This document shows positions 1 to 9,718 of a stretch of 55,650 nucleotides of DNA, in pieces (positions within the stretch are counted from its first letter, which is position 1; every line of letters starts with the position of its first letter). The translations under genes and the position numbers were made by a program. The notes beneath the pieces are model-generated. The model was not told where the DNA came from. It ran no database searches and was given only the letters and a program-made list of their open reading frames with translations. The stretch comes from Pseudomonadota bacterium (GTDB lineage: Bacteria; Pseudomonadota; Gammaproteobacteria; Steroidobacterales; Steroidobacteraceae). The stretch lies in the NCBI GenBank assembly GCA_963205255.1, contig CAUJIK010000044.1:1-55650 (forward strand), read 5' to 3'.

Positions 1-145
1 CCGCCTTCGCCAAACCCTGCTTGCGCATCAGCTCGGCGGCGGCGTCGAGGTCGCCGCCGGTTTCCACCAGCGCCCTCTTGCACTCCATCATGCCGGCGCC
101 AGTGCGCTCGCGCAGCTGGCGGACAGCGTCAGCCGTGACGCTCAT
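1..145 (-). CDS. tsf: Elongation factor Ts, N-terminal part (cut by window edge)
   Basis: Reading the minus strand from the ATG at 145 gives the N-terminus of EF-Ts: [20 protein letters not shown] followed by [18 protein letters not shown]. This is the UBA-like domain that binds EF-Tu. EF-Ts is the guanine nucleotide exchange factor that recharges EF-Tu during translation. About 48 residues are visible; the rest lies beyond base 1. Its start codon shares one base with the rpsB stop codon (TGATG), so the two are translationally coupled, the usual rpsB-tsf order. Confidence 0.95.
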   Translation of the reverse strand, partial: MSVTADAVRQLRERTGAGMMECKRALVETGGDLDAAAELMRKQGLAKA

Positions 146-1119
146 CAGCGAGCTCCCCGGCGGGCGCCGGCGCCTGCGACAGGACGACGACGGGTGGTGG
201 GGGTGGTTTCCTTGCCGCCCGGCAGCGTCTTCACGCCCTCGCCCGGCTCATCGAGCTCGGCTTCGGTGATTTCGGCAACCGGAGCAGCCGCTGCGACTTC
301 CGCGCCATCGGCACGAGCAGCGGGCTTGCGGCGCGGCGCCTGCGGGCGCGCCCGGCCCGGGCGCGCGGCGCGACGACGCGGGTTGCCGTTCTCGTCGAGC
401 TCTACGAACTCGTCCTCACCCATCATCACCTGCGGCACGGCGGTCTTGCCGTCCAGCACCGAATCGGCCATCGAGGCGGCATACAGGCTGATGGCGCGCA
501 GGGCGTCGTCGTTGCCGGGAATCACGTAGTCCACGCCATCGGGCGAGCAGTTGGTGTCGACCACGGCGATGACCGGGATGCCGAGCTTCTTGGCCTCGGC
601 CAGCGCGATGCGCTCGTGGCCCACGTCGATGACGAACAGCGCGTCCGGAAGCGAAGGCATGTCCTTGATGCCGCCCAGGCTCCTTTCGAGCTTGTCCATC
701 TCGCGGCGCAGCTGCAGGGCTTCCTTCTTGCTGCGCTTGTCGAGCGCGCCGGAAGTCGAAAGATCGGTGAGCTCCATCAGGCGCTTGATCGACTGCCTGA
801 TCGTCTTGAAATTGGTGAGCATGCCGCCCGGCCAGCGCTGGTTCACGAAGGGCATGTTGCAGCGCGCTGCTTCCTTCTGGACCGCTTCGCGCGCCGAACG
901 CTTGGTGCCGACGAACAGCACGGTGCCGCCATCGGCGACGATGCTGCGCGCGAAGGCCACGGCCTCGGCGAACATCGGCTGCGTCTTCTCGAGATTGATG
1001 ATGTGGATGCGGTTGCGTTCCCCGAAGATGTACTGCTCCATCTTGGGGTTCCAGAAGCGGGTCTGGTGTCCGAAATGGACGCCCGCTTCCAGCATCTGTC
1101 GCATGGACACGCTGGTCAT
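145..1119 (-). CDS. rpsB: 30S ribosomal protein S2 with long C-terminal tail
   Basis: Ribosomal protein S2 of the small subunit, 324 residues from the ATG at 1119. That start is preceded by GAGAGGA and followed by [20 protein letters not shown], the conserved S2 N-terminus. The frame stays open upstream to 1197, but those residues do not look like S2. The conserved core ([41 protein letters not shown]) ends near residue 230. Beyond it are roughly 95 residues rich in Arg, Ala and Pro, ending in [15 protein letters not shown]. The E. coli protein is 241 residues, so the tail is an addition. It overlaps tsf by one base. Confidence 0.97.
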   Translation of the reverse strand: MTSVSMRQMLEAGVHFGHQTRFWNPKMEQYIFGERNRIHIINLEKTQPMFAEAVAFARSIVADGGTVLFVGTKRSAREAVQKEAARCNMPFVNQRWPGGMLTNFKTIRQSIKRLMELTDLSTSGALDKRSKKEALQLRREMDKLERSLGGIKDMPSLPDALFVIDVGHERIALAEAKKLGIPVIAVVDTNCSPDGVDYVIPGNDDALRAISLYAASMADSVLDGKTAVPQVMMGEDEFVELDENGNPRRRAARPGRARPQAPRRKPAARADGAEVAAAAPVAEITEAELDEPGEGVKTLPGGKETTPTTRRRPVAGAGARRGAR

Positions 1120-1250
1120 TGGTCGTTTCCTCTCAAAATCCGGGTTGGGGACCTCGCGCGACTCCCTGACGGCGATCCCGTCATCAAGACGGAACACCCG
1201 GCCGCAGGTTTGCGAATCACGCGGGGATTGTTTGCCAAAAAAGGCCGCGC

Positions 1251-1279
1251 TTTATACCATGAACTTCCCGCACAAACAA
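1251..1279 (-). promoter_or_regulatory. Probable sigma-70 promoter for rpsB-tsf
   Basis: On the minus strand a TATAAA -10 hexamer (1251-1256) lies 17 bases from a TTGTTT -35 hexamer (1274-1279). Transcription would start near 1244 and give a leader of about 125 bases before rpsB. The spacing and -10 are good; the -35 is weak. The 1120-1329 intergenic region shared with map holds no gene that I can see. Confidence 0.5.
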
Positions 1280-1286
1280 CGCCTTA

Positions 1287-1315
1287 GACCCCCTCCGGCC
1301 GCGCCTTTGGGGGTC
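1287..1315 (+). other. Inverted repeat just upstream of map
   Basis: GACCCCC (1287-1293) and GGGGGTC (1309-1315) form a perfect 7-bp stem with a 15-base loop, ending 14 bases before the map start codon. In the map transcript it could sit beside the ribosome binding site (AGGA near 1323). It could instead lie upstream of the rpsB promoter without function. Function unknown. Confidence 0.35.
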
Positions 1316-1329
1316 GGCGTCCAGGACCC

Positions 1330-2109
1330 ATGCCCATCACGATCAAGTCGACCGAAGAACAGCAGAAAATGCGCGTGGCCGGAGCTCTGGCCGCCGATGT
1401 CCTGGACATGATTGGCCCCCATGTGCAGCCGGGCGTGACCACCGAAGAGCTGGACCGCATCTGCCACGACTTCATCGTCGACCACCAGAAGGCGGTGCCG
1501 GCGAACGTCGGCTACCGGGGCTTCCCGAAGACCATCTGCACCTCGGTCAACCATGTGGTCTGCCACGGCATCCCCAACGACAAGAAGCTGCGCGGCGGCG
1601 ACATCGTCAACATCGACGTCACCGTGATCCGCGACGGCTTTCACGGCGACACCAGCCGCATGTATTTCGCCGGCAAGCCGCCCGTGCTGGCCGAGCGCCT
1701 CAGCCGCGTGTGTTTCGAAGCCATGTGGGAAGGCATCCACAAAGTCCGCCCCGGCGCCCGCCTGGGCGACATCGGCCATGCCATCCAGACGCTGGTCGAG
1801 GGCAATGGCTTTTCCGTGGTGCGTGAATACTGCGGCCACGGCATCGGCCGCATCTATCACGAGGATCCGCAGGTGCTGCACTACGGTCAGCCCGGCACCG
1901 GCACGCTGCTCAAGCCCGGCATGACCTTCACCATCGAACCGATGATCAATGCCGGCAAGCGCCATGTGAGCCCGCCGCTCAAGGACGGCTGGACGGTGGT
2001 CACCAAGGACCACTCGCTCTCGGCGCAGTGGGAGCACACGATACTGGTCACGGAAACCGGATACGAGGTGATGACGCTGAGCGCCGCGGACCGCGGCAAG
2101 GCACAGTAA
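1330..2109 (+). CDS. map: Methionine aminopeptidase, type I
   Basis: Removes the initiator methionine from nascent proteins. It is 259 residues, the usual length for type I bacterial enzymes (E. coli 264). Metal-site and family motifs are visible in order: CHGIPNDKKLRGGDIVNIDV, then GFHGDTSRMYF (Asp ligand), EYCGHGIGRIYHEDP (His ligand), and FTIEPMIN followed later by WEHTILVTETGYEVMT (Glu ligands). It begins with ATG 10 bases after an AGGA. It is divergent from rpsB and only one base ahead of glnD, suggesting a map-glnD-dapC-dapD transcription unit. Confidence 0.97.
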   Translation: MPITIKSTEEQQKMRVAGALAADVLDMIGPHVQPGVTTEELDRICHDFIVDHQKAVPANVGYRGFPKTICTSVNHVVCHGIPNDKKLRGGDIVNIDVTVIRDGFHGDTSRMYFAGKPPVLAERLSRVCFEAMWEGIHKVRPGARLGDIGHAIQTLVEGNGFSVVREYCGHGIGRIYHEDPQVLHYGQPGTGTLLKPGMTFTIEPMINAGKRHVSPPLKDGWTVVTKDHSLSAQWEHTILVTETGYEVMTLSAADRGKAQ

Positions 2110-2110
2110 C

Positions 2111-4816
2111 GTGACATCGATACGGCAGGCCGCGCAGGACGAGGATGACGCTGCGTTCCTCCTCGACGCGCGGGACTGGCCGCTGCTGGAGCGCCTGCCG
2201 AAACTGCTCGACGACGGCGGCCACAGCGCCGGCTGCTACCGCGAACTGATCCAGCGCTCGCAGCAGGAGCTGGCGGAGCGTTTCTCGGCCGAGGAGCCCG
2301 TCGAGGGGCTGGTGCGCGCCCGCGCGCTGTTCACCGACACGCTGCTGCGCGCGGCCTGGTCGCAGCAGCTGCGGGAGGACCTGGCGGCGCGCCTCGCCCT
2401 GGTTGCCGTGGGGGGTTACGGCCGCGGCGAACTGCACCCCTACTCCGACGTGGACCTCATGGTGCTGGTGCCGGCGGATGCGCCGCTGACCGACGGCGAG
2501 CGCGCACAGATCGGGCAGCTGGTGACCTTCCTGTGGGACATTGGCCTCGAGGTGGGGCACAGCGTGCGCACCGTGGCGCAATGCGCCGAGGAAGCCGCGA
2601 CCGATGTGAGCGTGATGACGACGCTGATGGAGGTGCGGCTGATCGCCGGCAGCACAGCGCTGCTGGAATCGATGAACGAAGCGCTCGCGCCACAGCGCAT
2701 CTGGCCGGCGGACCGCTTCTTCGAAGCCAAGCTCAAGGAACAGACCGAACGGCATGCCCGGGCCAACGACACCGCCTACAACCTCGAACCCAATGTGAAG
2801 AGCGGACCCGGCGGCCTGCGCGACCTGCAGACCATCGGCTGGGTGGTCAAGCGGCATTTCGGCGCGCGCAGCCTCGACGAGCTGGTCACCAAGGGGTTCC
2901 TCACGCCCTCGGAACTGCGCAAGCTCAAGCAGGCGCAGGCCTTCCTGTGGAAGGTGCGCTTCGGCCTGCACCTGCTCACCGGACGGCGCGAGGACCGGCT
3001 GCTGTTCGACCACCAGATCCGGCTGGCGCAGACCTTCGGCTACGAAGACGCCAGCTACACCCTCGCGGTGGAGCAGCTGATGCAGCGCTACTACCGCACG
3101 GTGCTGGATGTCAGCTTCCTCAGCGAGCTGCTGCTGCAGGCCTTCCGCGATGAGCTGGTGCCCGGCAATGCGCCGCCGCAGCCGCTGAATCCGCGCTTCC
3201 AGATCCGCAACGAATATCTCGAAGCGACCTCGCCGGAGGTGTTCGCGCGCGCGCCTTCCGCGCTGCTGGAGCTGTTCCTGCTGCTGCAACAGCATCCGCA
3301 GGTGCGCGGTGTGAGCGCCGCCACCATGCGCGCGGTGGCGCGCCACCTGTGGCTGATCGACGAGGAGTTCCGGCAGAACCCGCGCCACCACCGCCTGTTC
3401 CTCGACATCCTGCGCGCGCCGGTGGGCGTGACCCACGAACTGCGGCGCATGAACACCTACGGCGTGCTGGGCCGTTACATTCCCGCTTTCGGCCGCATCG
3501 TCGGCCGCATGCAGTACGACCTGTTCCATGCCTACACCGTGGATGCGCATACGCTGTTCGTGGTGAGCAACCTGCGGCGTCTGGCGATGAACAAGTACGA
3601 CCATGAGCTGCCGCAGCTCTCGGCCATCATGCAGCAGCTCCCGAAGCAGGAGATCGCCTACCTCGCGGCGCTGTTCCATGACATCGCCAAGGGCCGCGGC
3701 GGCGACCACTCCGTGGTCGGCGCGGTCGATGCCGAAGCCTTCTGTCTGGAACAGGGTCTGTCGCTGTACGACGCGCGTCTGGTTGCCTGGCTGGTGAACA
3801 ATCACCTCGAACTGTCGCTGACCGCCCAGAAGCGCGACATCAGCGATCCGGAAGTGGTGAGCAGTTTCGCCCGCAAGGTGGGCGACGAAGTCCACCTCGA
3901 CTACCTCTATGTGCTGACCTGCGCCGATGTGCGTGGCACCAACCCGAAGCTGTGGAATTCCTGGAAGGCATCGCTGTTCCAGGAGTTCTACGAGCGCGTG
4001 CGCGCCGCCCTGCGCCGCGGCCTCGAAAGCCCCATCGACCAGGAGCAGCTGGTGCGCGAGAACCAGGGGGCAGCCCGCGAGCTGCTGGCGCGCGACGGCA
4101 TCGAGCCCGCGGCGATCGACCGCTCCTGGACACAACTCGCGCCGGCCTATTTCCTGCGGCAGACGCCGGAGGAAATCGCCTGGTTCACCAGGCTGCATGC
4201 CGCTCGCGGCGCCTCGGCGGATGACCCCATCGTCGCCGTGCAGCCACACAGCCAGCGTGGCACCAGCGCCGTGCTGATCTTCGCGCCGCATCGCCGTCAT
4301 GGCTTCACGCGCGCCACCGCAGTGCTGGATCAGCTTGGCCTCAGCGTGGTCGATGCGCGCATCTCGCCGGCCGAGAACGGCTTCAGCCTCGACATCTACC
4401 ATGTGCTCGAAGACAACGGCAGACCCATCACCGACACCGAACGCATCGCCGAAGTGGAAGCCTCGCTGTGGCGCTCGCTGCGCCGGCCGGAAAACTCGCC
4501 GATCGCAGTCTCGCGCCGCACGCCGCGGCAGGTGCGCATGTTCAACACGCCCACGCAGATCACCATCTCCACCGACGAGCGCAACAACCGTTCGGTGCTG
4601 GAGCTGGTTGCCGGTGACCGTCCCGGCCTGCTGTGCGACGTGGGCAAGGTGTTGTGGGAGGAACGCGTGGACCTGCAGGGCGCGCGCATCAGCACCGTCG
4701 GCGAGCGCGCCGAAGACGTGTTCTATGTCACCGATGCCGCGCGGCAGCCGCTGCCTGCCGAAGCCGCCGCGCGGCTGGAGCAGAAGCTCACCGCGGCATT
4801 GCACCGCAGCACCTGA
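2111..4816 (+). CDS. glnD: [Protein-PII] uridylyltransferase / uridylyl-removing enzyme
   Basis: Bifunctional nitrogen sensor that uridylylates PII when glutamine is low and deuridylylates it when glutamine is high. It is 901 residues, like E. coli GlnD (890). Domains in order: nucleotidyltransferase with GGYGRGELHPYSDVDL at residues 101-116 (metal Asp residues present); the GlnD-specific helical region; an HD domain near 520-540 (LFHDIAKGRGGDHS) for UMP removal; and two C-terminal ACT domains (about 708-790 and 816-897; the second begins RSVLELVAGDRPGLLCDVGK) that sense glutamine. The GTG start lies one base after the map stop. Confidence 0.97.
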   Translation: MTSIRQAAQDEDDAAFLLDARDWPLLERLPKLLDDGGHSAGCYRELIQRSQQELAERFSAEEPVEGLVRARALFTDTLLRAAWSQQLREDLAARLALVAVGGYGRGELHPYSDVDLMVLVPADAPLTDGERAQIGQLVTFLWDIGLEVGHSVRTVAQCAEEAATDVSVMTTLMEVRLIAGSTALLESMNEALAPQRIWPADRFFEAKLKEQTERHARANDTAYNLEPNVKSGPGGLRDLQTIGWVVKRHFGARSLDELVTKGFLTPSELRKLKQAQAFLWKVRFGLHLLTGRREDRLLFDHQIRLAQTFGYEDASYTLAVEQLMQRYYRTVLDVSFLSELLLQAFRDELVPGNAPPQPLNPRFQIRNEYLEATSPEVFARAPSALLELFLLLQQHPQVRGVSAATMRAVARHLWLIDEEFRQNPRHHRLFLDILRAPVGVTHELRRMNTYGVLGRYIPAFGRIVGRMQYDLFHAYTVDAHTLFVVSNLRRLAMNKYDHELPQLSAIMQQLPKQEIAYLAALFHDIAKGRGGDHSVVGAVDAEAFCLEQGLSLYDARLVAWLVNNHLELSLTAQKRDISDPEVVSSFARKVGDEVHLDYLYVLTCADVRGTNPKLWNSWKASLFQEFYERVRAALRRGLESPIDQEQLVRENQGAARELLARDGIEPAAIDRSWTQLAPAYFLRQTPEEIAWFTRLHAARGASADDPIVAVQPHSQRGTSAVLIFAPHRRHGFTRATAVLDQLGLSVVDARISPAENGFSLDIYHVLEDNGRPITDTERIAEVEASLWRSLRRPENSPIAVSRRTPRQVRMFNTPTQITISTDERNNRSVLELVAGDRPGLLCDVGKVLWEERVDLQGARISTVGERAEDVFYVTDAARQPLPAEAAARLEQKLTAALHRST

Positions 4817-4830
4817 AAGAGCATTCGCTG

Positions 4831-6042
4831 ATGAATCCGGCCCTGTCGCATCTGATGGCCTATCCGTTCGAGCGCCTTGCGGCGCTCAAGGCCCCCTTCA
4901 CGCCGCCCTCGCATCTGCCGCACATCGCCCTGTCGATCGGCGAGCCGCGGCATGCCCCGCCCGCCTTCGCCATCGACGCGCTGCGCGCGCATCTGGCGCA
5001 GCTGGGCAGCTATCCGGCTACCCGTGGTCTGCCGCAGCTGCGCGCCGCCGGCGCGCAATGGCTCGGCCGCCGCTTCGGCCTCACCGCGGGCAGCGTCGAC
5101 CCCGAGCGCGCGGTGCTGCCCGTCAATGGCACGCGTGAGGCATTGTTCGCCTTCGTGCAGGCCGTGATCGATCGCAGCAAGCCCGATCCGCTGGTGCTGA
5201 TGCCCAACCCCTGCTACCAGATCTACGAAGGCGCGGCGCTGCTGGCCGGCGCCACGCCCTGGTATCTGGACACCACCTCCGCCAATGGTTTCCTGCCGGA
5301 TCTGGATGCCGTGCCCGAACACATCTGGCAGCGCTGCCAGCTGCTGTTCCTGTGCAGCCCCGGCAATCCGGTGGGCAGCGTGATGGATCTGGCCTATCTC
5401 AAGCGGGCGCTGGAGCTGGCGGAACGATATGACTTCATCATCGCCAGCGACGAATGCTATGCGGATCTGTATGACGATCCTTCGCAGCCGCCGCCGTCGC
5501 TGCTCAGCGCCGCGCAGGCTCTGGGCGTAAGCGATTTCGCGCGCTGCATGAGCTTCCATTCATTGTCCAAGCGCTCCAGCCTGCCGGGTCTGCGATCCGG
5601 CCTCGTGGCGGGCAGCCCGGCGCTCATCGCGCCTTTCCTGCTCTACCGCACCTACCACGGCTGCGCCATGTCGCTGCCGGTGCAGCACGCCAGCATCGCC
5701 GCCTGGTCCGACGACGCGCATGTAGAGGAGAACCGCGCGCTTTACCGGCGCAAATTCGATCGCGTGCTGCCCATCCTGGCCGAAGCCTTCGAGGTGCAGC
5801 GCCCCGCGGGCGGCTTCTACGTGTGGCTGGATGTGGGCGGCGACGACACCGCCTTCACCGCCGGCCTCTACGCGCAGCAGAATGTCACCGTCGTGCCGGG
5901 CAGCTATCTGGGCCGCGAAGCCGGCCGCCGCAATCCCGGTGCCGGCCGCATCCGCATCTCGCTCGTTGCCGAAGAGGAAGAATGCGTGCAGGCTGTGCGC
6001 CGCATCCGCGACTACGCGCTGCACAATCCTCTGAGGAACTGA
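4831..6042 (+). CDS. dapC: Succinyldiaminopimelate transaminase (DapC)
   Basis: PLP-dependent fold-type I aminotransferase of 403 residues that converts N-succinyl-2-amino-6-ketopimelate to N-succinyl-L,L-diaminopimelate. Family motifs are [47 protein letters not shown], and [17 protein letters not shown], where Lys247 should carry PLP. The start is the ATG at 4831 ([20 protein letters not shown]), 14 bases after glnD; the longer upstream frame lies inside glnD. Adjacency to dapD supports DapC rather than a general aspartate aminotransferase. The glnD-dapC-dapD order is known from other gammaproteobacteria. Confidence 0.92.
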   Translation: MNPALSHLMAYPFERLAALKAPFTPPSHLPHIALSIGEPRHAPPAFAIDALRAHLAQLGSYPATRGLPQLRAAGAQWLGRRFGLTAGSVDPERAVLPVNGTREALFAFVQAVIDRSKPDPLVLMPNPCYQIYEGAALLAGATPWYLDTTSANGFLPDLDAVPEHIWQRCQLLFLCSPGNPVGSVMDLAYLKRALELAERYDFIIASDECYADLYDDPSQPPPSLLSAAQALGVSDFARCMSFHSLSKRSSLPGLRSGLVAGSPALIAPFLLYRTYHGCAMSLPVQHASIAAWSDDAHVEENRALYRRKFDRVLPILAEAFEVQRPAGGFYVWLDVGGDDTAFTAGLYAQQNVTVVPGSYLGREAGRRNPGAGRIRISLVAEEEECVQAVRRIRDYALHNPLRN

Positions 6043-6049
6043 AAGACAC

Positions 6050-6877
6050 ATGAACGACACGCTTCGCCACACCATCGAGTCGGCCTTCGAACGCCGCGCC
6101 GACATCACGCCCGCCACCATCGACGCGCCGCTCAAGCGCGCCATCCAAGACGCCATCAGCCTGCTCGACAGCGGCAAGGCGCGCGTGGCCGAACAGAAAG
6201 CAGGCGACTGGGTCGTGAACGAGTGGCTGAAGAAGGCCGTGCTGCTGTCCTTCCGCGCCAGCGACAACCAGGTGATCGACGCCGGCCCGGTGCGCTACTA
6301 CGACAAGGTGCCGCTGAAGTTCGCCGACCAGGATGCCGAGCAGCTGCGCGCCGGCGGCGTGCGCGTGGTGCCGCCGGCCACCGTGCGGCGCGGCGCCTAC
6401 ATCGCGCCCGGCACCGTGCTGATGCCCTCCTACGTCAACATCGGCGCCTACGTGGATTCCGGTACCATGGTCGACACTTGGGCCACCGTGGGCTCCTGCG
6501 CGCAGATCGGCAGGAACGTGCATCTTTCCGGTGGCGTGGGCATCGGCGGTGTGCTCGAACCGCTGCAGGCTTCGCCGACCATCATCGAGGACGATTGCTT
6601 CATCGGCGCGCGCTCCGAGGTGGTCGAGGGCGTCATCATCGGCGCGGGTTCGGTGCTGGCGATGGGCGTGTTCATCAGCCAGAGCACGCGCATCTATGAC
6701 CGCGCCACGGGCAGCGTCACCTATGGTCGCGTGCCGCCGGGGTCGGTCGTCGTGCCGGGAACGCTGCCTTCCGCTGATGGCAAGTACAGCCTGGCATGCG
6801 CCATCATCGTAAAGCAGGTGGATGCAAAGACGCGGGCGAAGACTTCTATCAACGAGCTGCTGCGCGCGACTGACTGA
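6050..6877 (+). CDS. dapD: 2,3,4,5-tetrahydropyridine-2,6-dicarboxylate N-succinyltransferase
   Basis: Cytoplasmic trimer that transfers succinyl from succinyl-CoA to tetrahydrodipicolinate, the first step of the succinylase branch of diaminopimelate and lysine synthesis. It is 275 residues (E. coli 274). A left-handed beta-helix of hexapeptide repeats runs from about residue 105 to 225 ([40 protein letters not shown]). The conserved [15 protein letters not shown] and GGVLEPLQA motifs are present. It starts seven bases after dapC. The branch is completed by dapE at 13680, outside this operon. Confidence 0.97.
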   Translation: MNDTLRHTIESAFERRADITPATIDAPLKRAIQDAISLLDSGKARVAEQKAGDWVVNEWLKKAVLLSFRASDNQVIDAGPVRYYDKVPLKFADQDAEQLRAGGVRVVPPATVRRGAYIAPGTVLMPSYVNIGAYVDSGTMVDTWATVGSCAQIGRNVHLSGGVGIGGVLEPLQASPTIIEDDCFIGARSEVVEGVIIGAGSVLAMGVFISQSTRIYDRATGSVTYGRVPPGSVVVPGTLPSADGKYSLACAIIVKQVDAKTRAKTSINELLRATD

Positions 6878-7078
6878 TCGGGGGTTCGGAGTCTCCGGGA
6901 TGCCGCGCGGCCGCACTGTGTGCGCTGCATCCAGCACATTCTGAAAGCACGATGCAGATCAGAGGCGCCGAGCGGGACGCCAGGCAGCAGCTGCGATCCG
7001 AGGTGAGCGGCAAAGATTGCCGCGCCTTCGGCAAGCTGCTGCCGGGTCCTGCCGCTGCATGCAGAGTCAACATCGTCT

Positions 7079-7540
7079 GTGACCCGTCTGGCTGCGCAAA
7101 TAAAAGTGGATTCAACGGGAGCCAGCAGCGGGTACGCCGGACAGCGCGCGCGAACCGAAACTGGCCATCACGCGGCGGCGGCACCCTTTTCCACGGCGAT
7201 GAACGCCGCTGGAACGAACGGCGACAGACAGGTGGATTTCACCAGCATGACGCGGCAGCAACTCTCCGACTGGATGAACGACCAGATCCGCAGCGCCAAC
7301 ATGACCCTGGACGAGAGCACGCCCTTCATGCTCATGACCATGAAGATCTCCGTCGACACGTTCGAGTCGGTGGACATGGCAACGGACACGATGCCGATCA
7401 ATTTCTTTCAGAAAGCCCGTGATGGCATCGAAGGCGCGAAATCGCACCATGACGAAGCCGGCTTGAAAATGCTGGAATCGGCCCTGCGCATCATGCAGCA
7501 GCGACAGGGCCAGACAATCGGCGTCGAGGTTCGCGCCTGA
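7079..7540 (+). CDS. Hypothetical protein, no family recognised
   Basis: A 153-residue open frame from a GTG at 7079, with an internal ATG at 7199 as an alternative start. The first 45 residues look disordered (Ala, Thr, Gly and Ser rich). The C-terminal 100 residues look folded and acidic, with MTRQQLSDWMNDQIRSANM, ESTPFMLMTMKISVDTF and a helical end. No signal peptide or membrane segment is visible. It is convergent with pstB and follows dapD after about 200 bases in which I see no gene. A second overlapping frame (6952-7422) is Arg-rich and less protein-like. Function unknown. Confidence 0.6.
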   Translation: MTRLAAQIKVDSTGASSGYAGQRARTETGHHAAAAPFSTAMNAAGTNGDRQVDFTSMTRQQLSDWMNDQIRSANMTLDESTPFMLMTMKISVDTFESVDMATDTMPINFFQKARDGIEGAKSHHDEAGLKMLESALRIMQQRQGQTIGVEVRA

Positions 7541-7558
7541 CCATCCCCCAAACCATCC

Positions 7559-8419
7559 CTAGCCAAACCGGCCGGTGATGTAGTCCTCGGTGAGCTTGTG
7601 CCGCGGATTGGTGAAGATCCGGTCGGTTTCGCCGACCTCGATCAGATCGCCGAGGTGAAAGTAGGCCGTGCGCTGCGACACGCGCGCCGCCTGCTGCATG
7701 GAGTGCGTGACGATGACGATGGCGTAACTCTCGCGCAGCTCGTCGATCAGGTCCTCGATGCGCGCCGTGGCGATGGGGTCGAGCGCCGAGCAGGGCTCGT
7801 CCATCAGGATCACTTCCGGATCCACCGCAATCGCACGCGCGATGCACAGGCGCTGCTGCTGGCCGCCGGAAAGACCGGTGCCGGGCTGGGCCAGGCGCTC
7901 CTTCACTTCTTCCCACAGGCCCGCGCGCCGCAGGCTGGTGTGCACGATCTCGTCCAGCTCCGCGCGGTTGGCCGCAAGACCATGGATGCGCGGGCCATAG
8001 GCCACGTTCTCGTAGATGGTCTTGGGGAAGGGATTGGGTTTCTGGAACACCATGCCCACGCGCGCGCGCAACTGCACCACATCCTGCCGCCGGTCGTAGA
8101 TGTTCTGCCCTTCCATCACCATCTGGCCGGTGACGCGCGCGCCGGGGATGGTGTCGTTCATGCGGTTGATGGTGCGCAGGAAGGTGGATTTGCCGCATCC
8201 GGAAGGGCCGATCATCGCCAGCACCTCATTGCGGCCGATGTCGATGCTCACGTCGCGCAGGGCATGCTTGTCGTCGTAATAGACGTTCACGCCACGCGCG
8301 CAGATGATGGGGTTGTCCACGGTGACGCGGCCTGTGGTCTTGATGCCCTCGGCCACCGGCAGGCTGGCTGCGGGCGTAGCGGGCGATGCGGAAGATTGCG
8401 AATCGATCGCGGCTGACAT
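7559..8419 (-). CDS. pstB: Phosphate ABC transporter ATP-binding protein
   Basis: ATPase that powers high-affinity phosphate uptake by PstSCAB. It is about 286 residues (E. coli 257); the first 30 residues are an extra Ala/Ser-rich segment. Walker [10 protein letters not shown], signature [14 protein letters not shown], Walker [13 protein letters not shown] and the switch His in [15 protein letters not shown] are all present. Two ATGs adjoin (8422 and 8419); an AAGGAG lies five bases before the second, so I take 8419. It is last in the pstS-porin-pstC-pstA-pstB run. phoU, which often follows pstB, is instead next to phoR. Confidence 0.97.
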   Translation of the reverse strand: MSAAIDSQSSASPATPAASLPVAEGIKTTGRVTVDNPIICARGVNVYYDDKHALRDVSIDIGRNEVLAMIGPSGCGKSTFLRTINRMNDTIPGARVTGQMVMEGQNIYDRRQDVVQLRARVGMVFQKPNPFPKTIYENVAYGPRIHGLAANRAELDEIVHTSLRRAGLWEEVKERLAQPGTGLSGGQQQRLCIARAIAVDPEVILMDEPCSALDPIATARIEDLIDELRESYAIVIVTHSMQQAARVSQRTAYFHLGDLIEVGETDRIFTNPRHKLTEDYITGRFG

Positions 8420-8428
8420 CATGGCTCC

Positions 8429-9718
8429 TTACCAGCGCCGCTCGAAGCGGCTGCGCAGCACCACGGCTGCGGCATTCATGACGATGAGGAAGGCCAGCAG
8501 CACCATTATGGCCGCCGACGTGCGTTCGACGAAGGCGCGCTCGGGGCTGTCGGCCCACAGGTAGATCTGCACCGGCAGCACCGTCGCCGGATCGGTGAAG
8601 CCGCGCGGCGGATCGACGATGAAGGCCACCATGCCGATCATCAGCAGCGGCGCCGTCTCGCCCAGCGCGCGCGCCATGCCGATGATGGTGCCGGTGAGCA
8701 CGCCGGGCATCGCGAGCGGCAGCACATGATCGCTCACCATCTGCAACCGCGAGGCGCCCATGCCCAGCGCCGCCTCGCGGATGGATGGCGGCACCGCCTT
8801 GATGGCCGCGCGCGAGGCGATGATGATGGTCGGCAGCGTCAACAGCGACAGCACCAGGCCGCCGACCAGCGGCGCCGAGCGCGGCATGCCGAACACATTG
8901 AGGAACAGCGCCAGGCCCAGCAGGCCGAACACGATCGACGGCACCGCAGCGAGGTTGTTGATGTTCACCTCGACCAGATCGGTCCAGCGGTTGCGTGGCG
9001 CGAACTCTTCGAGATAGATGGCCGCCGCCACGCCCATGGGGAACGACAGCAGCAGGGTGATGACCAGCGTGTACAGCGATCCCTTCAATGCGCCCAGCAC
9101 ACCGGCCTGCTCCGGCTCGCGCGAGTCGCCCTGGGAGAGGAACCCCTTGTTGAAAGCCAGGCCCAGCTGCCCGCGGGCGGTCAGTGCATCGACCCAGGCA
9201 ATCTGCTGGTCGGACAGCGGCCGCGCCTGCTCGGGAAGCGTGCGGTCGATGCCTCCCTTGAGCAGCTGATCCACATCCGCCGAAGCCAGGAAGCGCAGCC
9301 TCTCCCGGCTGCCGAGCAGCGAAGGATCGGCTTCGAGGCGCCGCTGCAGCTCATGCGAAGCTGAAACGCTGACCAGCGCCCCCAGCGCCCGACTGGCCAC
9401 GCGGCCTTCCGCTTCCGGAAAGATGTCGCGCAGCGCATTGCGCACCACTGCCGGATAGTTCGCCGTGGCGAGCAGCGCCGGATCGGAGGAATCATCCAGT
9501 CCCAGAGCAGCCGCGTCGTAGTGCACGTCGAGGGTGATGTGCGCCTGACGGAAGGCCGTGATGCCCTGGCCCACGATGGTGCTGAACAGGAAGAGCACGA
9601 ACGCCACACCCACGAACACCGAAACGATGCCGTAGATGCGGAAGCGGCGCTCGGCGCGATAGCGGCGCCGCAGGCTCTTCTCCACCAGCACCCGGGTATC
9701 GGCTGCGGTCCTACTCAT
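8429..9718 (-). CDS. pstA: Phosphate ABC transporter permease PstA, extended form
   Basis: Inner-membrane permease half of the Pst phosphate importer. It is 429 residues against about 296 in E. coli. The excess is a block of about 190 residues between the first membrane segment (IYGIVSVFVGVAFVLFLFST, about 28-48) and the transporter core that begins near residue 225 (LYTLVITLLLSFPMGVAAAI). The coupling-loop region shows EAALGMGASRLQMVSDHVLP. The inserted block is predicted to lie in the periplasm. It overlaps pstC by eight bases and precedes pstB by nine. Confidence 0.95.
   Translation of the reverse strand: MSRTAADTRVLVEKSLRRRYRAERRFRIYGIVSVFVGVAFVLFLFSTIVGQGITAFRQAHITLDVHYDAAALGLDDSSDPALLATANYPAVVRNALRDIFPEAEGRVASRALGALVSVSASHELQRRLEADPSLLGSRERLRFLASADVDQLLKGGIDRTLPEQARPLSDQQIAWVDALTARGQLGLAFNKGFLSQGDSREPEQAGVLGALKGSLYTLVITLLLSFPMGVAAAIYLEEFAPRNRWTDLVEVNINNLAAVPSIVFGLLGLALFLNVFGMPRSAPLVGGLVLSLLTLPTIIIASRAAIKAVPPSIREAALGMGASRLQMVSDHVLPLAMPGVLTGTIIGMARALGETAPLLMIGMVAFIVDPPRGFTDPATVLPVQIYLWADSPERAFVERTSAAIMVLLAFLIVMNAAAVVLRSRFERRW

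Noticed and set aside
2048..4804. A 918-codon open frame on the minus strand opposite glnD
   Set aside because: It mirrors glnD in a high-GC region, where antisense frames stay open by chance. The translation is His/Gln/Arg-rich with no domain, while glnD is complete.
6952..7422. Alternative frame overlapping the hypothetical gene at 7079-7540
   Set aside because: Its translation is Arg/Asp/His-rich and not protein-like compared with the other frame.
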